NCBI GenBank assembly: GCA_039990395.1
Contig: JBDXFZ010000139.1
Location: forward strand, 1-64,000
Origin: CALINF01 sp039990395
GTDB lineage: Bacteria > Pseudomonadota > Gammaproteobacteria > Pseudomonadales > Halieaceae
DNA: 64,000 bases
Reading direction: 5' to 3'
Both the position numbers and the translations under genes were made by a program. The notes under the pieces were generated by a model. The model ran no database searches. It was not told the DNA's origin and worked only from the letters and a program-made list of their open reading frames with translations. This document shows, one piece after another, positions 49,536 through 58,602 of the stretch; within the stretch, counting starts at the first letter, position 1, and the number at the start of each line of letters is the position of its first letter.

Positions 49536-52348
49536 CCAACTCAGCGATCAAGCGTATCGCTCAGAAAGAAACACGATTGTTTTTTTCTTCTGCCGTTGCG
49601 TGGCTGTTTCTCTCTGGTTTTGCCATCGTTACGCTGTTCATGTTTTTTTGGGGAGAGTCTTTTTTCGCCCGCAACATCGCCGATGTTAGACCCCTGTTTG
49701 AATGGATGCCCGTGCTACTGGTGTTCTTGTGCAGTGCAATCACCATGCGCTCTTGGAGTGAAGAGCGCCGCTCCGGAACACTGGAACATGTCATCACCCA
49801 GCCTGTTGCACTGTGGCGCTTCGTGCTTGGAAAGTTTCGCGCCTGTTTCTTCCTGCTAATTTTAGCGCTGGCAACCACTCTACCTCTGCCGGTTACCGTC
49901 TCGCTTTTGGGTGACCTGGATTGGGGGCCGGTAATCGCCGGCTACCTGGCAACGGCGTTGCTGGGCGCTGCTTACCTGAGCGTGGGCTTGTATGTATCTG
50001 CGCGCACTGACAACCCCATAGTCAGCCTGATGATAGCCGTCGCACTATGCGGAGGACTGTATCTGGTGGGAAGCCCCCAGATCCACGGCTTCTTCAGTGA
50101 CAGCACAGCTGATGCGATGCGTTTACTCGGTTCAGGTGCCCACTTTGGCAGTATCACTCGTGGTGTGATCGATTTACGCGATCTGTTTTACTACTGCAGC
50201 CTGATACTGATATTTCTATCCTTGAACGTTTACGCGCTTGAGCGTGAACGGTGGGCACGCACCGCACCCACCCATCGTCATCTGCAGTGGCGAGCTTTCT
50301 TTTCACTGTTAATCCTCAACCTGATTATCGCCAACATCTGGCTTGCCAAAGTGAGTGCCGTACGGATTGATGTCACACGCGGCAATCTATACTCCATCTC
50401 CTCCCCTACACACGCACTGCTTGACCAGTTGGAAGAGCCACTTCTAATTCGGGGCTACTTCAGCGCCAAAACGCACCCGCTGCTGTCTCCTTTGGTACCT
50501 CAGCTAAGAGATATACTGCAGGAATACGCAATCGCGGGCGGTGATCGAGTGCGGGTAGAGTTTGTTGATCCTGTTGAGCAGCCTGCGCTCGAGCAGGAAG
50601 CTAACGAGCAGTACGAAATATTCGCTACTCCTTTTCAGGTGGCCGACCGCTATCAGTCGGCGCTGGTGAACTCCTACTTCAACATCCTGGTGAAATATGG
50701 TGACCAGCACGAGGCGCTGGGCTTTGCAGACCTTATAGAGATACGGACAGCGGCAAACCAGTCCCCTGACGTCTTGCTGCGCAATCCAGAGTTCGATATC
50801 ACCCGAGCCATCAAAAGCGTTCTTTACAACTATCAGGCCAATGGCAATATCTTCGAGGGTATTGAGCAGCCTGTAAAGCTAACCGCCTATGTATCGAGCG
50901 ACAGTCTATTGCCTGAGTTGTTAGTTGCCTACAAGGCCGCCATCAAGCCTGAACTCGAAGCGATGAGGGAGCTGGCGGATAACAAGTTTTCGTTCGAGTT
51001 TCTCGAGCCTGAGGCAGGTGATGGTAGCGCTGCTCGCCAGATTATCGAGAAGTGGGACTTCAAACCAATGATCACCGCGCTAGGAGATGACAGTGAGTTT
51101 TATTTTTATCTCACGCTCTCCGACGATCGACAGGTGGTTCAGATTCCTACAGACAAATTCAATGCGACAGAATTTGCGGATGCTCTGCAGGCCGGGTTGA
51201 AAAGATTCGCCAGCGGCATTACTAAAACCGTAGCTTTTTCAGCCCCTGAGCTCATCGAACAGCAGGCACGCCTACGTTTAGGCGCTCCCACGTTTACCAA
51301 TCTCGAACGCCAGATTACGCGAGATTACACGATTCGCATGGAGGATCTCGAAGATGGCTTTGTAGACGCAGCAGCAGATGTACTCGCAGTGGTTGCGCCG
51401 AGACAGCTGTCTGACCGTGCTATCTTCGCCATCGATCAATACCTGATGCGCGGCGGAACAATATTACTAGCCACCGCCCCTTACAGTGCAGAGATTGCCA
51501 ATGGGGAAATCAAATTGCTGCCCTGGCAGAGCGGACTGAGGGATTGGCTGGCAGACAAGGGCATCAGCATCGACAAGAGTCTGGTACTCGATAAACGCAG
51601 TGCCACATTTCCCGCTCCGGTGGTGCGTAGCTCTGGTGGATACGATTTCCGCGATGTGCAATTGGTGGACTACCCTTATTTTATTGATGCCAGGGAGAAC
51701 GGCATCAACTCTGAACACCCTATTACCCGCAGCTTGCCACAAGTTACGATGGCATGGGCTTCTCCCATCGACGTCGACCGTAACCGCGGGCTTACTGTAA
51801 CCACACTACTGCGTAGCTCCGAACAATCCTGGCGCTCTAGCGAGACCGACGTCATGCCGCGATTAGACAACGGTAATGGTGGGGGTTTCGTTGTGACCGG
51901 CCAACCGGGGCAGGAGGAGTTGGCGGTAAACATACAGGGTCGCTTCGAATCATTCTTCAGTGATCGGGAAGTACCTGCACAGGTCGAATCAAGCACGATG
52001 ATCAGTCGCTCTCCAGATTCAGCACGGATTATTCTGTTTGCGTCCAACGACTTTATGGACGATCAGGTGTTACAGCTGGTTGTTAATGCGGCAGGCAATC
52101 AATATCTGGGTAGTCTGGAAATTTTCAGCAACGCGCTGGATTGGGCAGTGGAAGAAGATGACCTTCTGCAAATTCGCTCGCGCGCGCATTTCAATCGCAC
52201 ACTGCGCCCAATGGAAGAATCTGCTCAGGCTCCCATTGAGTACCTGAATTATGGACTGGCAGCCTGCTGGCTGGGCTTTCTTGGCCTGTGGCATTGGTTA
52301 CGCGGTCGCTTGCGCAAGCGTCACTATCGTCGGGAGCTGAGCCTGTGA
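49532..52348 (+). CDS. ABC-2 permease fused to GldG-like periplasmic domain
   Basis: 938 aa fusion. Residues about 1-245 are an ABC-2 permease with six hydrophobic segments (GldF-like); a further transmembrane helix near 255-275 leads into a large extracytoplasmic GldG-like region (about 280-900, RIDVTRGNLYSISSPTHALLDQLEEPLLIRGYFS through an ABC_transp_aux part), and a C-terminal helix near 910-930 ends in a basic tail. In Bacteroidetes GldF and GldG are separate; fused forms are common in Gammaproteobacteria, which do not glide by that mechanism. The ligand is unknown. Confidence 0.9.
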   Translation: MTNSAIKRIAQKETRLFFSSAVAWLFLSGFAIVTLFMFFWGESFFARNIADVRPLFEWMPVLLVFLCSAITMRSWSEERRSGTLEHVITQPVALWRFVLGKFRACFFLLILALATTLPLPVTVSLLGDLDWGPVIAGYLATALLGAAYLSVGLYVSARTDNPIVSLMIAVALCGGLYLVGSPQIHGFFSDSTADAMRLLGSGAHFGSITRGVIDLRDLFYYCSLILIFLSLNVYALERERWARTAPTHRHLQWRAFFSLLILNLIIANIWLAKVSAVRIDVTRGNLYSISSPTHALLDQLEEPLLIRGYFSAKTHPLLSPLVPQLRDILQEYAIAGGDRVRVEFVDPVEQPALEQEANEQYEIFATPFQVADRYQSALVNSYFNILVKYGDQHEALGFADLIEIRTAANQSPDVLLRNPEFDITRAIKSVLYNYQANGNIFEGIEQPVKLTAYVSSDSLLPELLVAYKAAIKPELEAMRELADNKFSFEFLEPEAGDGSAARQIIEKWDFKPMITALGDDSEFYFYLTLSDDRQVVQIPTDKFNATEFADALQAGLKRFASGITKTVAFSAPELIEQQARLRLGAPTFTNLERQITRDYTIRMEDLEDGFVDAAADVLAVVAPRQLSDRAIFAIDQYLMRGGTILLATAPYSAEIANGEIKLLPWQSGLRDWLADKGISIDKSLVLDKRSATFPAPVVRSSGGYDFRDVQLVDYPYFIDARENGINSEHPITRSLPQVTMAWASPIDVDRNRGLTVTTLLRSSEQSWRSSETDVMPRLDNGNGGGFVVTGQPGQEELAVNIQGRFESFFSDREVPAQVESSTMISRSPDSARIILFASNDFMDDQVLQLVVNAAGNQYLGSLEIFSNALDWAVEEDDLLQIRSRAHFNRTLRPMEESAQAPIEYLNYGLAACWLGFLGLWHWLRGRLRKRHYRRELSL

Positions 52349-53313
52349 ATCGCGCTATTGCTCTACTAACTCTCACGTTTGGCGTGCAGATCGCTATAAC
52401 TGCTCATCTCTACTGGCCAGATTCAGCGCCGGCACTCTTGCAGTCTACACCGCTGACTCTGCTGGAGCCCGCCGCGATTGACGAAATCCACATAGAGGAC
52501 AGTAAGGGCAACGAAACCAGGCTCAAGCGCGCAGAGAGTGGTTGGCAACTGCCGGAACTAGACAACCTGCCCGCTGATGAAGCTAAGGCTGAATCACTAT
52601 TACGCGTTGTATCGAGTTCAGCGCATGGTTCTCCAGTGGCCGACTCTATTGCAGCGAGGCAGAGATTTCGAGTTGCTTCATACCATTACCAACGTCGTAT
52701 TAGATTACACAAAGAAGGCCAGTTACACGATGAGGTCTATCTGGGTACATCGCCGGGCTTCCGCCGAGTGCACGCACGTAACGACACCACCGATGCTATC
52801 TACAGTATTCCATTCAACACATTCGACGCATCTGGAATCGAGGATGATTGGCTGGACCGGAGTATGCTACAGGCCGGATCACCTGATCTGATCCAAGGGC
52901 CCGGTTTTGCGCTGATACGTGACGGTGTCAGCTGGATTAACCAGAACGGTGGTTTACCCGAGGCCAGGGAACTTGACGCCCTGCTGCGTGTATTGGCCAG
53001 CCTGCAGGTTGAGGGCGTTGCGAATGAAGATGACCATCGTAGCATTGCCGAATTGGAACCCGACCTGACATTGGAGCTCACTGTAGACGGCAAGCAGGTT
53101 GTCTTGGACTTTTTCTCTATGAATGAGGAGCGTTACGTTTTCAGCAGCGAGTATCCCGTCATTTTTAGACTAGCGGCCTACCACTATGATCGTATTTTGG
53201 GGCTTGATCGGCAGCTCTTAAGCGATAACTCAGGTTCAAGCATCAGCCGGGGCACTGATACCGAGGAAGAGAGCAGCAACCAACCAGATACCACCGAGAT
53301 GGAGCAACCCTAA
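52345..53313 (+). CDS. DUF4340-domain membrane-anchored protein
   Basis: 322 aa. One N-terminal transmembrane helix (about 3-22) and an extracytoplasmic DUF4340 region (about 50-290: IDEIHIEDSKGNETRLKRAESGWQLPELDNLPAD onward), with an acidic low-complexity C-terminus. The start is GTG 52345, overlapping the previous stop as GTGA, with GGGAG eight bases upstream. DUF4340 commonly follows GldG-type genes and is thought to be an accessory part of the same complex. Confidence 0.85.
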   Translation: MNRAIALLTLTFGVQIAITAHLYWPDSAPALLQSTPLTLLEPAAIDEIHIEDSKGNETRLKRAESGWQLPELDNLPADEAKAESLLRVVSSSAHGSPVADSIAARQRFRVASYHYQRRIRLHKEGQLHDEVYLGTSPGFRRVHARNDTTDAIYSIPFNTFDASGIEDDWLDRSMLQAGSPDLIQGPGFALIRDGVSWINQNGGLPEARELDALLRVLASLQVEGVANEDDHRSIAELEPDLTLELTVDGKQVVLDFFSMNEERYVFSSEYPVIFRLAAYHYDRILGLDRQLLSDNSGSSISRGTDTEEESSNQPDTTEMEQP

Positions 53314-53315
53314 TC

Positions 53316-53504
53316 ATGCGAAATACAATGACAGGACTCATAGTAGCGGGTCTACTGGCAGCATCGGGCTGCGCCAAAGAGGACCCTGAGGGCGTGATAC
53401 CCGAGGGCTACAAAAAGTCTATGGATAAAGCTGAAGCGGTAGAGCAGCAGCTACAGGATGACGCGGCAAAAAAGCTGGAAGCGATCGATAAACAAATCGA
53501 CTAG
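53316..53504 (+). CDS. Small lipoprotein at the end of the Gld-type operon
   Basis: 62 aa. Lipobox-like LAASGC (C19) after a short hydrophobic segment; the mature part is acidic and helical (EAVEQQLQDDAAKKLEAIDKQID). It begins two bases after the DUF4340 stop, so it belongs to that operon. Its size fits a small outer-membrane-anchored helper, but no family is recognised. Confidence 0.75.
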   Translation: MRNTMTGLIVAGLLAASGCAKEDPEGVIPEGYKKSMDKAEAVEQQLQDDAAKKLEAIDKQID

Positions 53505-53536
53505 AGCACGGTTTCTTAAAAAACGATGTAGCGTTA

Positions 53537-54178
53537 TCAGGCGCTGCTGTCGCGATTTCTACGTTGGCTGTAATGCAGGGTTTTGGCGCGCAGCTTGTCG
53601 CGCAACCTGTCGGAGGGCTCGCCGGGGTCCATCGGCACACTGCGGGCCAACTCCAGCAACGCTGCAGATGGTAAATAATCGCAGATGAGGTGAATCCTTC
53701 CCTGGGAGGGGTGCGCATTCTCTACCCCATGCACTGAACAGTTGTTCAGCAACCAAACTTCTCCGGGTTGCAAGCGATAGCACGCGCCAAAATACATTGT
53801 CACCAGTTCATTCGTCGTCACCGGAAAGTGCACGCGCAGCGTATTCTGAAAATACTCACCCTGATCTATGTGCAGACCAACATCCACCTTAGGTGGCAGG
53901 TAAGACAGCACACAGTTTTGTGGCTGCGCAGGCACGAGTGAATAGATCATTTCTCTGGCATAAGGCAGCTCTGCAAGTATGTCGCGATCTTCCATGGAGG
54001 GGTTACCCGACGCTGCAGCAAAGCCTTTCAAGAATACGGCCTGTGTGTTGGCAAAAGCGGGCGCGATGCGGCCGTTCACGCCCCATTCTGTTTCTGCTAG
54101 GGCAGCGACCTCTGTAGACAAACGCGCGGCATCGTATGTTAACGGCAGTCTGATGGCGCCCCAATCCTGACCCGTCAT
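53537..54178 (-). CDS. Aspartyl/asparaginyl beta-hydroxylase-like 2-oxoglutarate oxygenase
   Basis: 213 aa. Double-stranded beta-helix fold expected from H103-x-D105 (GLHIDQGEYFQNTLRVHFPV), a second iron-ligand histidine H150 (NNCSVHGVENAH) and the 2-oxoglutarate-binding R161 (GRIHLICDY). This is the Asp/Asn beta-hydroxylase (AspH/LpxO-like) family, which hydroxylates proteins, lipids or peptides. It is 24 bases downstream of the sulfotransferase gene on the same strand. No non-ribosomal peptide synthetase or lipid A gene is adjacent to point to the substrate. Confidence 0.87.
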   Translation of the reverse strand: MTGQDWGAIRLPLTYDAARLSTEVAALAETEWGVNGRIAPAFANTQAVFLKGFAAASGNPSMEDRDILAELPYAREMIYSLVPAQPQNCVLSYLPPKVDVGLHIDQGEYFQNTLRVHFPVTTNELVTMYFGACYRLQPGEVWLLNNCSVHGVENAHPSQGRIHLICDYLPSAALLELARSVPMDPGEPSDRLRDKLRAKTLHYSQRRNRDSSA

Positions 54179-54202
54179 GGCGCAGTAACCCCGAGTATTG
54201 CC

Positions 54203-54919
54203 CTAGTAAGCGTAATTGAAATGTTCAAGCAGTGTTTTATCCTTCTCGGCAACCAGGTCAATCAGCGCAGGCGAATAGTACTCCCGGTAATCGTGTTTGC
54301 GAAAGCTAGTATTCACAGCTGGTGCTGTTTGTATTTCTCGCAACATCGCATTCGGTACTGGACAACCCGTCTGCTCCAACAGGCTCAACAAGTCTTCCCT
54401 CATACGCTCAAAGTAGCCAAAGTGCCCCACCAGCGAGCCATCAACCATATGCATCTGCTCGAGTAGCCAGCTGTAATAGCCTTTGTCTCGAGGGTATTGT
54501 TCAAATTGCTTCTTCACCAACCCCGGGCGACGACGCTTTGGCATGATATCAGGGGTTAATGCCTGCGGCGCTGCTTCAATCAGCGCTTGTCGTGTAGCCG
54601 TATTCTCGGCCGACGCTTCACCTAGCGTGAGGAATCGCGCGACAGCCTCAGTAAAGGGCATGTCACTGCCATGAGTTACGACGTCGAAGATATACTGACG
54701 TTTAGCCTGGTAGTTAAAGTACATTGACACGTACCAGTCCCAGGGATTACGCACAAAACCAATGACCGGTAAGCCACGCAAGGCAGTTGGCAGGTCCCTT
54801 AGCTGTCCGTGATACCGCAGCATCTTCGCAGACGGCACATGGTCGAGCAGCAGGCCATTAATAAAACTGCCCGCATGCCTGGACGTGTGGATATACACAA
54901 AGTGTTCGGTGACTATCAT
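54203..54919 (-). CDS. PAPS-dependent sulfotransferase
   Basis: 238 aa. The 5'-phosphosulfate loop is at residues 12-18 (TSRHAGS) and the 3'-phosphate-binding segment at about 53-64 (IGFVRNPWDWYVS). It transfers sulfate from PAPS to a hydroxyl or amine acceptor. ATG 54919 is chosen since AGGAG precedes it; 54955 is open in frame but has no such site. It is the upstream partner of the 2-oxoglutarate hydroxylase, suggesting that a freshly made hydroxyl could be the sulfation site (inference). PAPS synthesis genes are not in the window. Confidence 0.85.
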   Translation of the reverse strand: MIVTEHFVYIHTSRHAGSFINGLLLDHVPSAKMLRYHGQLRDLPTALRGLPVIGFVRNPWDWYVSMYFNYQAKRQYIFDVVTHGSDMPFTEAVARFLTLGEASAENTATRQALIEAAPQALTPDIMPKRRRPGLVKKQFEQYPRDKGYYSWLLEQMHMVDGSLVGHFGYFERMREDLLSLLEQTGCPVPNAMLREIQTAPAVNTSFRKHDYREYYSPALIDLVAEKDKTLLEHFNYAY

Positions 54920-55000
54920 AGCGCTCCTACACGAACCCGCGCCTACTCTCGGCAATAACGCATCCGCCGCTTAGCGAACACGCAAGAGCTAGCAAGCGTT

Positions 55001-55996
55001 CTAGGCGACTGAGGCCGCTAACATCGGCGCAGCCTCCTCAACCTTGCTCTGTGAACGAGTGAGATGCTTCATCAACAGCGCACGCATCCACTGATGCGAC
55101 GCACTGCGCGCTGTCCGCGTGTGGCGCATCAGTGACATTTTACCTCGGTTGCTACTGTGCGTGTTGCGTATCATACGCCGTAACTCCTCCGGTAACTCCT
55201 GCCCGACAATCAACTCGCGATACAGTCCTCCCTCCTCAAAGCCTGCATTGGCCACCAGCAACGCCTCGGTTTGTGTGAGTACGCCAACGGCGGACGCAAA
55301 TTGCGTCGTTTCCAGAGCGATCTTCCGGTGTACCCCGTACTGCCCCAAAACATCGTCCACCATACTGGTATTTTCTCTAGCTAGCCCGGCCAGGTAGAGC
55401 CGCAAATGGGGATATGCGAGAAAGTCTTCCAGATTCATTGTGCGTTTAACCAACGGGTGGTCTTTACGCATATAACAACGCGGGGCTATGGCCGCGATAG
55501 GCTCGGCATGAATGTCGCGATCAGTGTCCATAGCAATAAAGGCAGCGAAATCCGCCTCACCTTTTTTCAGTTGTTCCTGATAATTGGGCGCTACTTCGGC
55601 GGTAATAATCTGCACATGCGGTGACTGTTCGCTCAAGTCCGCCATTAACCCGGGTAACAGCGCCTCGCTCACGATGGGCGGCAAGAGTAACTTGAACACG
55701 CCGTTGAAAGTCGTTGGGTCGAAAGAGTCATCACCCAGTACCTGTTCCACCGACTCCAATAACCCCGGCAGCTGCTCAGCCAGCGATTCAGCTTTAGGCG
55801 TGGGCACCAAACCATGTGCGGTACGCGTAAACAGCTCGTCTTCAAATGCATCGCGCAGTTTCTGCAGTGTTTTACTCAGCGCGGGTTGCGACACCGACAA
55901 CCGCTCTGAGGCGCGCGTAACGTTGCGCTCTTCCAACAAAATTTGCAAAGCAACCAACAGATTTAGGTCTGTTCGAACCAGTTTTCGTGAGATCAA
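55001..55996 (-). CDS. LysR-family transcriptional regulator
   Basis: 331 aa. Winged helix-turn-helix (about 1-65: NLLVALQILLEERNVTRASERLSVSQPALSKTLQKLRDAFED) and an effector domain (about 95-300). The start is TTG 55996 with a strong GGAGGTG seven bases upstream. A T-N11-A-like inverted repeat lies directly upstream at 56013-56027. Divergent to it is a lipoprotein gene; downstream on the same strand is the sulfotransferase, so it could control either. Confidence 0.9.
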   Translation of the reverse strand: MISRKLVRTDLNLLVALQILLEERNVTRASERLSVSQPALSKTLQKLRDAFEDELFTRTAHGLVPTPKAESLAEQLPGLLESVEQVLGDDSFDPTTFNGVFKLLLPPIVSEALLPGLMADLSEQSPHVQIITAEVAPNYQEQLKKGEADFAAFIAMDTDRDIHAEPIAAIAPRCYMRKDHPLVKRTMNLEDFLAYPHLRLYLAGLARENTSMVDDVLGQYGVHRKIALETTQFASAVGVLTQTEALLVANAGFEEGGLYRELIVGQELPEELRRMIRNTHSSNRGKMSLMRHTRTARSASHQWMRALLMKHLTRSQSKVEEAAPMLAASVA

Positions 55997-56012
55997 ACTA
56001 CACCTCCATGAA

Positions 56013-56027
56013 ATAACCTGTAGTTAT
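56013..56027. promoter_or_regulatory. LysR-type inverted repeat upstream of the LysR gene
   Basis: ATAAC-CTGTA-GTTAT, a perfect 5-base inverted repeat with 5-base spacer in an AT-rich context, immediately upstream of the TTG start and ribosome site of the divergent LysR gene. This fits an autoregulatory LysR box. The remaining bases up to 56252 hold no gene I can support. Confidence 0.45.
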
Positions 56028-56252
56028 GGCACCAACACTAGCAAATTACACTTGAATTTACAGTGTGCATGTTCCAAAAAGTACAGTTATTCCATATACC
56101 TAGCCACTATAGCTAAGCACCAATCTGAACAATGCACGGTAACTCACTCATAGGTTATCCCCTCATCGTCTGCAGCAAAGTCAAATGAGCACCTGCCATG
56201 TATCGCCCAATCGTTTAAGATTGCCAGACACTAAATGCACGGAGATTGTCAA

Positions 56253-56816
56253 TTGCGCCTCGTAATATTAGTCCTGTTTACCCTGTCTGGACTCGCCGCA
56301 TGCTCTAGCAAGCCGCCCACCGCCGCCAATGACCCCCTGAATCAATCCAGTGCTGTCGCGGTCACTCTGCCAGGCTTTGTAACCGGCCCTACTACTACTC
56401 TGCACTGGCACTCAGATGTGATCTGGGCGGACGATGATACCGGCCAGTTCGAGCATCGCGGTAAGGTGCTACAAAGCGCATTGCAGGATGAATTCGAGCG
56501 CAAGGGCTATCGGTTTGTAGAAGACGCTGCCTCTGCGACATACGACGTGGTCGCTGTCGCCATGCTGGGCGATGTAGAAAGTCACAGTGAAATTCTTGAA
56601 GTTTTCCGTCTGTATCCAGCGCTAGCACAGCCCGCGAAGGGCTACGACAAGGGCACTGTGATGGTAGCGATCGCACCAGAGGGAACCAAAGACATTGTCT
56701 GGCGCGGCGCCTTACAAGTATTTACCGACCCGGGCTTAATGCCGGTGGAGCAACGACAGCAGCGTCTGGAATGGGGCGCCCGGCAGGTACTCGGCAGCAT
56801 TCCCAGCATCCGCTGA
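56253..56816 (+). CDS. DUF4136-like lipoprotein
   Basis: 187 aa. Lipobox LAAC followed by SSKPP after a clean signal peptide. The mature domain has the DUF4136 order: a tryptophan-rich strand (HWHSDVIWADDD), LQSALQDEFERKGYRFVEDAASATYDVV, a variable insert and WRGALQVF. The TTG at 56253 (GGAG eight bases upstream) is preferred to ATG 56235, which has no ribosome site. Function unknown; a paralogue follows 71 bases downstream. Confidence 0.78.
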   Translation: MRLVILVLFTLSGLAACSSKPPTAANDPLNQSSAVAVTLPGFVTGPTTTLHWHSDVIWADDDTGQFEHRGKVLQSALQDEFERKGYRFVEDAASATYDVVAVAMLGDVESHSEILEVFRLYPALAQPAKGYDKGTVMVAIAPEGTKDIVWRGALQVFTDPGLMPVEQRQQRLEWGARQVLGSIPSIR

Positions 56817-56887
56817 GGCTGCTGGTTGGCGCGCCTATGCGCTACTGCTAGACTGCCCACTACTTTCGACCAACCAGGAAACTTCAC

Positions 56888-57481
56888 GTGGTGTCATCTT
56901 ACATTCAGCGGGTCATTTGTACGGCCCTTCTCGCGGCATGCTCATTGCTGGTAGCGTGTAGCGGCGTAGAGACACGCCCGGAAGCCACGGACACATTTGC
57001 GGCAGCAAATTACCGGTACTACAGCTGGCTGACGGAGCCACTGGCCAACACAGCCAACTCCCAGGACGCGGTTTATGCAATCGATCCGCTGGTGCGCCGT
57101 GCCATTGATAGAGAACTACGGAGCAAGGGATACCAACTCAATCCGGAAAAAGCACAGTTCAGTGTGGATTATCGCTACGCACAGGGTACCCGTGTTGGTG
57201 AAGTAGGCGGTGATGCCAGTAACTTATCCACCTATCCAGGCGTGGTGCCCAACCGCAATATGGATGGTGCCTCTGTCGACAATGCTTACGCACTGGCAGG
57301 CGTGAAAATAACCAATAATATCGGCATTCAGATGAACGATATCGCCAATAATAAAGAGGTTTGGCGGGTCGTGATAACCAAGATTGTAGAGAATGTGAAC
57401 AGCTTCGACGCAACCAAAGCAGACAAAAATATCACCCGCGCTGTTAAAGAAGGTATGCGCACCCTACCCTCCGCCAACTAG
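56888..57481 (+). CDS. DUF4136-family lipoprotein (second copy)
   Basis: 197 aa. Lipobox LVAC (C24), then DUF4136: FAAANYRYYSWLTEPL, IDRELRSKGYQLNPEKAQFSVDYRYAQGTRVGE and, at the end, NKEVWRVVITKIVENVNSFDATKADKNITRAVKEGMRTL. The start is GTG 56888, with AGGAAA eight bases upstream. Domain arrangement matches the preceding gene, so the pair probably arose by duplication, though identity is low. Periplasmic or outer-membrane location, function unknown. Confidence 0.85.
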   Translation: MVSSYIQRVICTALLAACSLLVACSGVETRPEATDTFAAANYRYYSWLTEPLANTANSQDAVYAIDPLVRRAIDRELRSKGYQLNPEKAQFSVDYRYAQGTRVGEVGGDASNLSTYPGVVPNRNMDGASVDNAYALAGVKITNNIGIQMNDIANNKEVWRVVITKIVENVNSFDATKADKNITRAVKEGMRTLPSAN

Positions 57482-57496
57482 GCATAACCCTGGGGC

Positions 57497-58468
57497 TCAC
57501 TTTGTATAGACCTCCGGGTTCACACAATGTGGCATGGGCTGACCCGCAATTGCGGCCAATGCGTTCTCTACAGCTAGATCTGCCATCCTCGCTCGCGTGA
57601 GCTGCGTTGCACTACCAACGTGTGGTGCAAGCACAACATTCGATAGTTCCAGTAAAGGGTTCTCTGCAGTAATTGGCTCACGGTCAAATACGTCAACGCC
57701 CGCCGCATACAAGTGCCTGCTGCGCAGCGCGTCCGCCAAGGCGACTTCATCTACTATGCCGCCTCGAGCGGTGTTAACCAAAACCGCACCGGGTTTCATC
57801 TGGGCAATACGATCAGCGCTGATCAAGTTACGGGTGTCGGGTGCAAGTGCGACGTGAACACTAACAAAATCGCTGCGTGAAAGCACCTCGTCCAAACTAA
57901 CACTGACTACGTTCGCCACATCGCGCGGCGTGCGATTCCATGCCAGCACATTCATGCCAAAGCCAGCGGCCCGGCGCGCTACAGCCTCTGAGATCGCGCC
58001 CAAACCAATCAGACCCAGAGTAGCTCCGCTCACATCCTTGCCGGTAAAAAACTCAGGAGACCACGCATTGTGTTCATTCCAGTTCCCCTGCCGTACAAAG
58101 CTATCGGCCTCAGGCACGCGCCTGGCAGCGGCCAGTAACAGTGCAAATGCCAAATCGGCCGTCGTGTCCACGAGTACCCCTGGCGTATTCCCCAGCGGAA
58201 TACCGCGCGCGGTCAGCGCTGGCACATCCACATGATCTACACCTACAGACATGCTCGAAACGAATTCCAACTGGGGAGCACAGGCCAGTACGTCTGCTGA
58301 CAAACGATCGGTGAGCATGCAGATCAGGCCCTGACAATCAGCCAATTCCTCCTGCAATGTGAACGCTGACATGAGGCCAGAATCGCTCCAGACTACCTCG
58401 TTACAGCAGGTGTGCAGATCATGAATTCGATTACCCGGCAAGCGGTGTGTCACAAGCACTTTTTTCAT
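57497..58468 (-). CDS. D-2-hydroxyacid dehydrogenase (glyoxylate/hydroxypyruvate reductase-like)
   Basis: 323 aa. NAD-binding GLIGLGAI near 150, the catalytic set as R in NTARGGIVDE, E in DVFDREPI and H in LAPHVGSAT. The enzyme reduces glyoxylate, hydroxypyruvate or similar oxoacids. The GRHPR-like spacing suggests NADPH-linked glyoxylate reductase activity, but assignment to glyoxylate is tentative. ATG 58468 is chosen; an ATG two codons upstream (58474) is equally possible. It is divergent from the glutaminase gene. Confidence 0.88.
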   Translation of the reverse strand: MKKVLVTHRLPGNRIHDLHTCCNEVVWSDSGLMSAFTLQEELADCQGLICMLTDRLSADVLACAPQLEFVSSMSVGVDHVDVPALTARGIPLGNTPGVLVDTTADLAFALLLAAARRVPEADSFVRQGNWNEHNAWSPEFFTGKDVSGATLGLIGLGAISEAVARRAAGFGMNVLAWNRTPRDVANVVSVSLDEVLSRSDFVSVHVALAPDTRNLISADRIAQMKPGAVLVNTARGGIVDEVALADALRSRHLYAAGVDVFDREPITAENPLLELSNVVLAPHVGSATQLTRARMADLAVENALAAIAGQPMPHCVNPEVYTK

Positions 58469-58602
58469 TATCATCCGAGGATACCCCAATGGTAACGTCA
58501 GGCAAAAGCTACTTGTCTAATTTGCCAGCAAAGCTAAGCTGCTACACTACCGCGCTAGTCAAACTACAAAAGCAGCCTCTGCTGCCTGAAAAGGGATCCT
58601 GT

